Assembly: GCA_937872985.1 (NCBI GenBank)
Contig: CALMUW010000006.1
Span: 1-39,097, forward strand
DNA: 39,097 bases
DNA from: an uncultured Alphaproteobacteria bacterium
GTDB lineage: Bacteria > Pseudomonadota > Alphaproteobacteria > Rhizobiales > Aestuariivirgaceae
Direction of reading: 5' to 3'
Part shown: in pieces, positions 37,131 to 39,097 of the stretch
Layout of the letters: each line of letters starts with the position of its first letter
How positions within the stretch are numbered: position 1 is the first letter of the stretch
Position numbers and translations under genes: made by a program
The notes under the pieces: generated by a model
Told to the model about the DNA's origin: nothing
The model's database searches: none
The model's input: only the letters and a program-made list of their open reading frames with translations

Positions 37131-37248
37131 GGCGGCACCCGGGAGGGGAAGGATTGCGATGGCCCTATCCCTAGCGGCGACCCTGAGCCAGCACAAATGA
37201 GGTGTCGTGAGGGGAGGTTTTAGTTTTTCTCACCCCGGCGGAAGGAAG

Positions 37249-39097
37249 CTACCCTTCCATCACGTCCTTCACCTTCTCCACCAGTTGCTTGAGCGAGAAG
37301 GGCTTGGGCAGGAAGGCGAAGTCGGTCTGGCCCTCCAGGTTCTTTTCGAAGGCGTCCTCGGCATAGCCGGAAACGAAGATCACCTTGGTCTTGATGCCGC
37401 GCTTGCGCAACTCGCGCAGCAGGGTCGGCCCGTCCATCTCCGGCATGACCACGTCGGAGAGAATGAGTTCAAAGCCCTTGTCATCACCGGTGATGGTCTC
37501 CAGCGCCCGCTCGCCGGAATCCGCCTCGACCACCGTATAGCCGCGCGAGGTCAGCGCGCGCACCGCGAAGGCCCGCACCGAGTCCTCATCCTCCACCAGC
37601 AGGATGCGGCCCTTGCCGGTCATGTCCTCGCGCTTGGGCTTGGCGGCGGCCTTTTGGGCGGCGGCGGCCAGCTCATGCGGCTTGGGATGATGGCGCGGCA
37701 GGAAGATGCGGAAGGTGGTGCCCCGGCCCACTTCGCTGTCGCAGAAGATGTAGCCGCCGGTCTGCTTGATGATGCCATAGACGGTGGACAGGCCAAGGCC
37801 CGTGCCCTTGCCCACCTCCTTGGTGGAGAAGAAGGGGTCCCAGATCTTGTCGAGGATGTCCGGCGGAATGCCGGTGCCGTTGTCCTCCACCTCGCAGACC
37901 ACATAGTCGCCCTCCGGCATGGGCGGCTTGGCCAGCTTGCGCGACTCCTCCGTCGAGACGTTGTAGGTGCGGACACTGAGCTTGCCGCCGCCCCGTCCCG
38001 CCATGGCGTCGCGCGCATTGACCGCGAGATTGATGATGACCTGCTCGAACTGGTGGATGTCCACCATGACCAACCCGAGATCGCGGCCGTGGTTGATGTC
38101 GAGTTCGATCTTCTCACCCAGCACCCGGCCCAGCAGGTTGCCCAGGTCCGACATGGCGTCGGTGAGGGAATGCACCTTGGGCTGCAGGGTCTGCTTGCGC
38201 GAGAAGGCCAGAAGCTGACGCACCAGATTGGCGGCGCGGTTGGCGTTCTGCTTGATGTTCATGATGTCGGCGAAGGCGGGGTCGGTGGGGCGCAGTTTCG
38301 CCAGCAGCAGGTCGGCAAAGCCGATGATCGGGGTGAGCACGTTGTTGAAGTCATGGGCGATGCCGGAGGCCAACTGCCCCACCGCCTGCATCTTCTGGCT
38401 CTGCGCCAGTTGCACTTCCAGCGCCTTGGACTCGGTCTTGTCCACGGCAAAGACCAGAAGGCCCCTTTCGCCCCCGCCCTGGGGCGCGAAGGAAAACTGC
38501 ACGGTGCGCAGGCTCGCCCCCGGCACATCGGCCTCGTGAATGGCCAGCCCGCTGTTGCCCTCGTTGGCCCTGGTCATGGCCGCCGACAGGGCCAGCCGGT
38601 CGTTCTCCTGCACCATGCTGGTCAGGAGGTCGCCGCGCCGCGCCTGGGCCGACAAGGCCAGGAAATTGGGGTTGGCCGCCGTGAGCCGGCCATCGCCGTC
38701 AACCTGGGCAACGCCGATGGGGGCCGCGCCCATGAACAGCGCCAGGGCATCGGCATGGCCCACCCGTTCGGCGGGCAGCGTCTCGGCCTTCAGCACCATG
38801 GTGCGGCCTGGTAGGGGCCGGCCCACGGCGTCGAAGTCGCTGCGGTGCATGACGTCGCACAGCATGGGCTCGCGTCCCGCGCCGCGCAGGGTGATCTGGA
38901 AACGCTCGGTGCGGCTGCCGCCCGGCACCGGGGCCGCCGCCGACAGCAGCCGCGCGCCGTCGGCGCCGAGAATGTCGGCCAGCGTAAGCTCCCCCGTCAG
39001 CGGGGCCGCCAGATCCACCCCCAGCCAGCCCGCCAGCGTGGCGTTGACATAATCCACCTTGCCGCTGGGCAGGGTGGAGAAGAACCCGGCCGGCGCA
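37249..39097 (-). CDS. cckA: hybrid sensor histidine kinase CckA (5' part beyond window)
   Basis: The visible 616 codons run off the right edge; the frame stays open to 39097 ([19 protein letters not shown]), so the membrane and first sensory parts are missing. Present are PAS-type segments, the dimerisation domain with phospho-His in [16 protein letters not shown], an ATPase domain ([30 protein letters not shown]) and a receiver domain ([13 protein letters not shown], Asp in [25 protein letters not shown]). This matches CckA, which in alphaproteobacteria feeds phosphate through ChpT to the cell-cycle regulator CtrA. It stands 118 bases upstream of the DUF442 gene on the same strand. Confidence 0.9.
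   Translation of the reverse strand, partial: APAGFFSTLPSGKVDYVNATLAGWLGVDLAAPLTGELTLADILGADGARLLSAAAPVPGGSRTERFQITLRGAGREPMLCDVMHRSDFDAVGRPLPGRTMVLKAETLPAERVGHADALALFMGAAPIGVAQVDGDGRLTAANPNFLALSAQARRGDLLTSMVQENDRLALSAAMTRANEGNSGLAIHEADVPGASLRTVQFSFAPQGGGERGLLVFAVDKTESKALEVQLAQSQKMQAVGQLASGIAHDFNNVLTPIIGFADLLLAKLRPTDPAFADIMNIKQNANRAANLVRQLLAFSRKQTLQPKVHSLTDAMSDLGNLLGRVLGEKIELDINHGRDLGLVMVDIHQFEQVIINLAVNARDAMAGRGGGKLSVRTYNVSTEESRKLAKPPMPEGDYVVCEVEDNGTGIPPDILDKIWDPFFSTKEVGKGTGLGLSTVYGIIKQTGGYIFCDSEVGRGTTFRIFLPRHHPKPHELAAAAQKAAAKPKREDMTGKGRILLVEDEDSVRAFAVRALTSRGYTVVEADSGERALETITGDDKGFELILSDVVMPEMDGPTLLRELRKRGIKTKVIFVSGYAEDAFEKNLEGQTDFAFLPKPFSLKQLVEKVKDVMEG

Overview
This window is a stretch of chromosome from an alphaproteobacterium, most likely a Hyphomicrobiales (Rhizobiales)-type organism. 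The evidence is: the left-to-right order icd, alaS, recA; a CckA hybrid kinase near recA; an F1-ATPase inhibitor zeta subunit (DUF1476); a UPF0314/DUF2585 protein; a recA SOS box of the form GTTC-N7-GTTC; the purC-purS-purQ-purL-bolA-grxD cluster; and high GC with dense, overlapping genes. I cannot name a genus. I see no phage, insertion sequence, CRISPR array, tRNA or rRNA, so this is mostly core genome with a few accessory inserts.

Layout. 1-2400: an XdhC-type molybdenum hydroxylase maturation protein coupled to a molybdopterin-binding/MobA-like fusion whose end is missing or corrupted at the window edge. 2439-5815: a DUF2585 membrane protein, a Tat-exported metallophosphoesterase, an L,D-transpeptidase and nicotinate phosphoribosyltransferase. 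5897-6992: an HpaI-type aldolase behind the ATPase zeta subunit. 7243-13117: the purine cluster purC, purS, purQ, purL followed by bolA and grxD, interrupted by a PsiE-like membrane protein and an NAD(P)H-dependent FMN reductase. 13182-17298: a lone ectoine synthase homologue and a run of transporters (two EamA, one MFS). 17367-19807: trmJ-murI-rpsD, where rpsD has a strong promoter of its own and a heavily structured 5' leader. 19871-25090: an MFS exporter and a three-gene DUF2946-TonB-receptor operon that looks like copper uptake. 25271-31106: icd, an unrecognised gene, an orphan histidine kinase, two tandem GFA-domain proteins and proline dehydrogenase. 31106-39097: alaS, recA, an amidase, a DUF442-type phosphatase/sulfurtransferase and the 3' part of cckA.

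How the genes work together. The purine block makes IMP precursors: PurC forms SAICAR, and PurS, PurQ and PurL together form the FGAM synthase complex. BolA and the CGFS glutaredoxin are iron-sulfur partners. The DUF2946-TonB-receptor operon reads as outer-membrane import with its own energising protein. The receptor carries CxxxM and HxM motifs spaced much as in the OprC copper site. XdhC and the adjacent MobA-like protein belong to cofactor maturation for xanthine dehydrogenase/CO dehydrogenase-type enzymes, but no such enzyme lies in the window.

Sequence quality. Two places look damaged by runs of C/G: the left edge inside the MobA-like gene, and a patch at 14228-14280 inside an EamA transporter. 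Both are more likely sequencing or assembly faults than biology. The most promising points for follow-up are the rpsD leader, the copper-type operon, the lone ectoine synthase homologue, the perfect 13-bp hairpin ahead of purL and the unrecognised gene at 26526-27401.
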